From positions 1 through 5,452 of the forward strand of contig JANLHH010000025.1 of NCBI GenBank assembly GCA_024654605.1: a stretch of 5,452 nt of DNA, given 5' to 3'. The notes below the pieces were generated by a model. That model saw only the letters and a list, made by a program, of their open reading frames with translations, made no database searches and had not been told where the DNA came from. Shown piece by piece: positions 4,454-5,452 of the stretch. Each line of letters begins with the position of its first letter. The stretch's first letter is position 1. The translations under genes and the position numbers were made by a program. The stretch is from Patescibacteria group bacterium (GTDB lineage Bacteria > Patescibacteriota > Minisyncoccia > Phycocordibacterales > JANLHH01).

Positions 4454-5452
4454 ATGATGAACATACAGACACAAAAAGGATTTATCACGCCGGCGATTAT
4501 GGCACTCCTGGTACTCGCCTTTGTAGTGGGCGGCGCATTATATTTTAACAGTAAGCCTGAAGCAGAGAGTATGAAGAAAGAAGGTGAGGCAATGATGGAA
4601 AATATTACTATTGCGATGAAGGAAGCAAACGGTTCCAATCAAAACGGTACCGTGACGATCACTGATGAAAACGGGAAAGCAAAAATAGTAATAAAAGTAG
4701 CAGCGGGTAGCGAGGATATTGAGCAACCATCCCACATTCACAGTGGCTCATGTCCGTCTCCCACTCCGCCCCCGGCAGGAATCGTGTATCCTCTCAGCAA
4801 CACCGTTAATGGGATGTCAGAAACCATACTTGCTGTTTCCGTGGAGGAGTTACTCGGTAAACTGCCGCTTTCAGTTCTCATCCACAAATCAAAAACTGAT
4901 GCGAAGACGTATGTTTCTTGCGGTGATGTTGCTGTTTCCGTAATGGAGAAAGAAGGCGAAGCGATGATGGAGAAAGATGGCGAAGCAATGATGGAAAAAG
5001 AAGGTGATGCGATGATGGAGAAAGAAGGCGAAGCGATGATGGAAGATGACGCGGCGATGATGAAAAAAGAAGATGGGGCGATGATGGCAAAATACACAGG
5101 AACGGTACTTGCGGGTTCTTCCGCACCACTTCTTGAATTCAATAAAGCAGATTACGATGCAGCGATTGCGTCGGACAAGTTGGTGGTGCTTTATTTCTAC
5201 GCCAATTGGTGTCCGGTCTGCAAAGAAGAAACCAAAAATTCCCTCTACCCTGCATTTAATGAATTAACTACCGATAAGGTAGTTGGAATTCGCGTTAATT
5301 ATAAAGATAGCGACACGGATAAGGATGAAGAAAACCTAGCACGTCAATTCGGCGTTCCTTATCAGCACACGAAAGTATTTGTGAAGAATGGAAAGCAAAT
5401 TCTGAAATCTCCAGACGGGTGGGATAAGGCACGTTACATCACGGAGATAAAC
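4454..5452 (+). CDS. Membrane-anchored CHRD/SOD-like, Met-rich, thioredoxin-fold fusion protein, 3' end beyond window
   Basis: An uninterrupted frame of 333 codons reaches the window edge without a stop. Residues about 12-31 form a signal anchor, so the rest should be extracytoplasmic. Residues about 50-160 carry His94-Ile-His96, Cys100, His144 and Cys156-Gly-Asp. This resembles CHRD or Cu/Zn-SOD-like beta domains, with Cys100 and Cys156 as a possible disulfide. Residues 164-211 are Met-rich octapeptide repeats. From about 219 a thioredoxin fold follows with active site WCPVC (252-256). Aligned without gaps to the thioredoxin segment YGIRGIPT, FGVPYQHT places His305 at the cis-proline position. 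A thiol-redox or copper-transfer role outside the membrane is inferred. ATG also occurs at 4457; AAAGA (4444-4448) is the only weak ribosome-binding candidate and fits that second ATG slightly better. Little more than the end of the thioredoxin domain should be missing, though a further domain is possible. Confidence 0.9.
   Translation, partial: MMNIQTQKGFITPAIMALLVLAFVVGGALYFNSKPEAESMKKEGEAMMENITIAMKEANGSNQNGTVTITDENGKAKIVIKVAAGSEDIEQPSHIHSGSCPSPTPPPAGIVYPLSNTVNGMSETILAVSVEELLGKLPLSVLIHKSKTDAKTYVSCGDVAVSVMEKEGEAMMEKDGEAMMEKEGDAMMEKEGEAMMEDDAAMMKKEDGAMMAKYTGTVLAGSSAPLLEFNKADYDAAIASDKLVVLYFYANWCPVCKEETKNSLYPAFNELTTDKVVGIRVNYKDSDTDKDEENLARQFGVPYQHTKVFVKNGKQILKSPDGWDKARYITEIN
4943..5083 (+). repeat. 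In-frame 24-bp tandem repeat encoding a Met-rich octapeptide
   Basis: Four consecutive 24-bp units (4943-5038) each encode M-E-K-[ED]-G-[ED]-A-M. A degenerate 21-bp unit (5039-5059, MEDDAAM) and a degenerate 24-bp unit (5060-5083, MKKEDGAM) follow. Unit ends and starts join as MM, so Met pairs recur about every eight residues in an acidic, helix-prone linker. Codons differ between units, so the array is not a very recent perfect duplication. A single related motif, MKKEGEAMMEN, occurs at residues 40-50 just after the membrane anchor. Confidence 0.93.

Noticed and set aside
4943..5083. Repeat array as a CRISPR or non-coding satellite
   Set aside because: Units are directly adjacent without spacers, keep the reading frame and vary mainly at codon third positions, so this is protein-coding repetition.
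4738..5142. Minus-strand frame of 134 codons with Ser/Ile-rich repeats
   Set aside because: Its repeats are only the reverse complement of the 24-bp coding array. The plus-strand frame is longer, has recognisable domains and a good promoter.

Overview
The window looks like a piece of a small, compact bacterial genome, most likely a Patescibacteria/CPR lineage of Parcubacteria type. This is inference from the gene set and protein style: short membrane-anchored redox proteins with acidic Met-rich linkers, a RecG with CPR-like insertions, tight spacing and no clear Shine-Dalgarno sequences. The reading frames use the standard code, with TGA as stop. No database search was possible.

Layout. Bases 1-58 are the 3' three quarters of a tRNA-Ile with anticodon UAU. 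A second copy of its 3' half, starting at the anticodon, lies 103 bp downstream (122-163). Bases 193-2349 (minus) encode the RecG helicase. Upstream of it on the same strand come a strong terminator (2372-2398), a membrane-anchored cupredoxin fusion protein (2413-3174), a 139-bp spacer with hairpins, and a four-helix DoxX-like membrane protein (3314-3682). A divergent intergenic region (3683-3747) holds a perfect 9-bp-arm palindrome and a candidate promoter. It leads rightward to a 70-residue XRE-type regulator (3748-3960) overlapping or abutting a small membrane protein (3950-4330). A 14-bp-stem terminator follows, and its 3' arm contains the -35 box of the next promoter. The last gene (4454 to the window edge, still open) encodes a membrane-anchored protein with a CHRD/SOD-like domain, a Met-rich octapeptide repeat and a thioredoxin-fold domain.

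How it may fit together. RecG and the tRNA are housekeeping genes. The rest resembles an extracytoplasmic redox and possibly copper-handling cluster: a cupredoxin domain with His-Cys-His ligands but Val at the axial Met position, a DoxX-type membrane protein, a one-component regulator paired with a membrane protein, and a multi-domain protein. That last protein's thioredoxin domain has a WCPVC centre and a His where the cis-proline normally sits, the position used by the copper-binding His of Sco proteins. The copper link is inference from motifs. The final gene is the most interesting item in the window.
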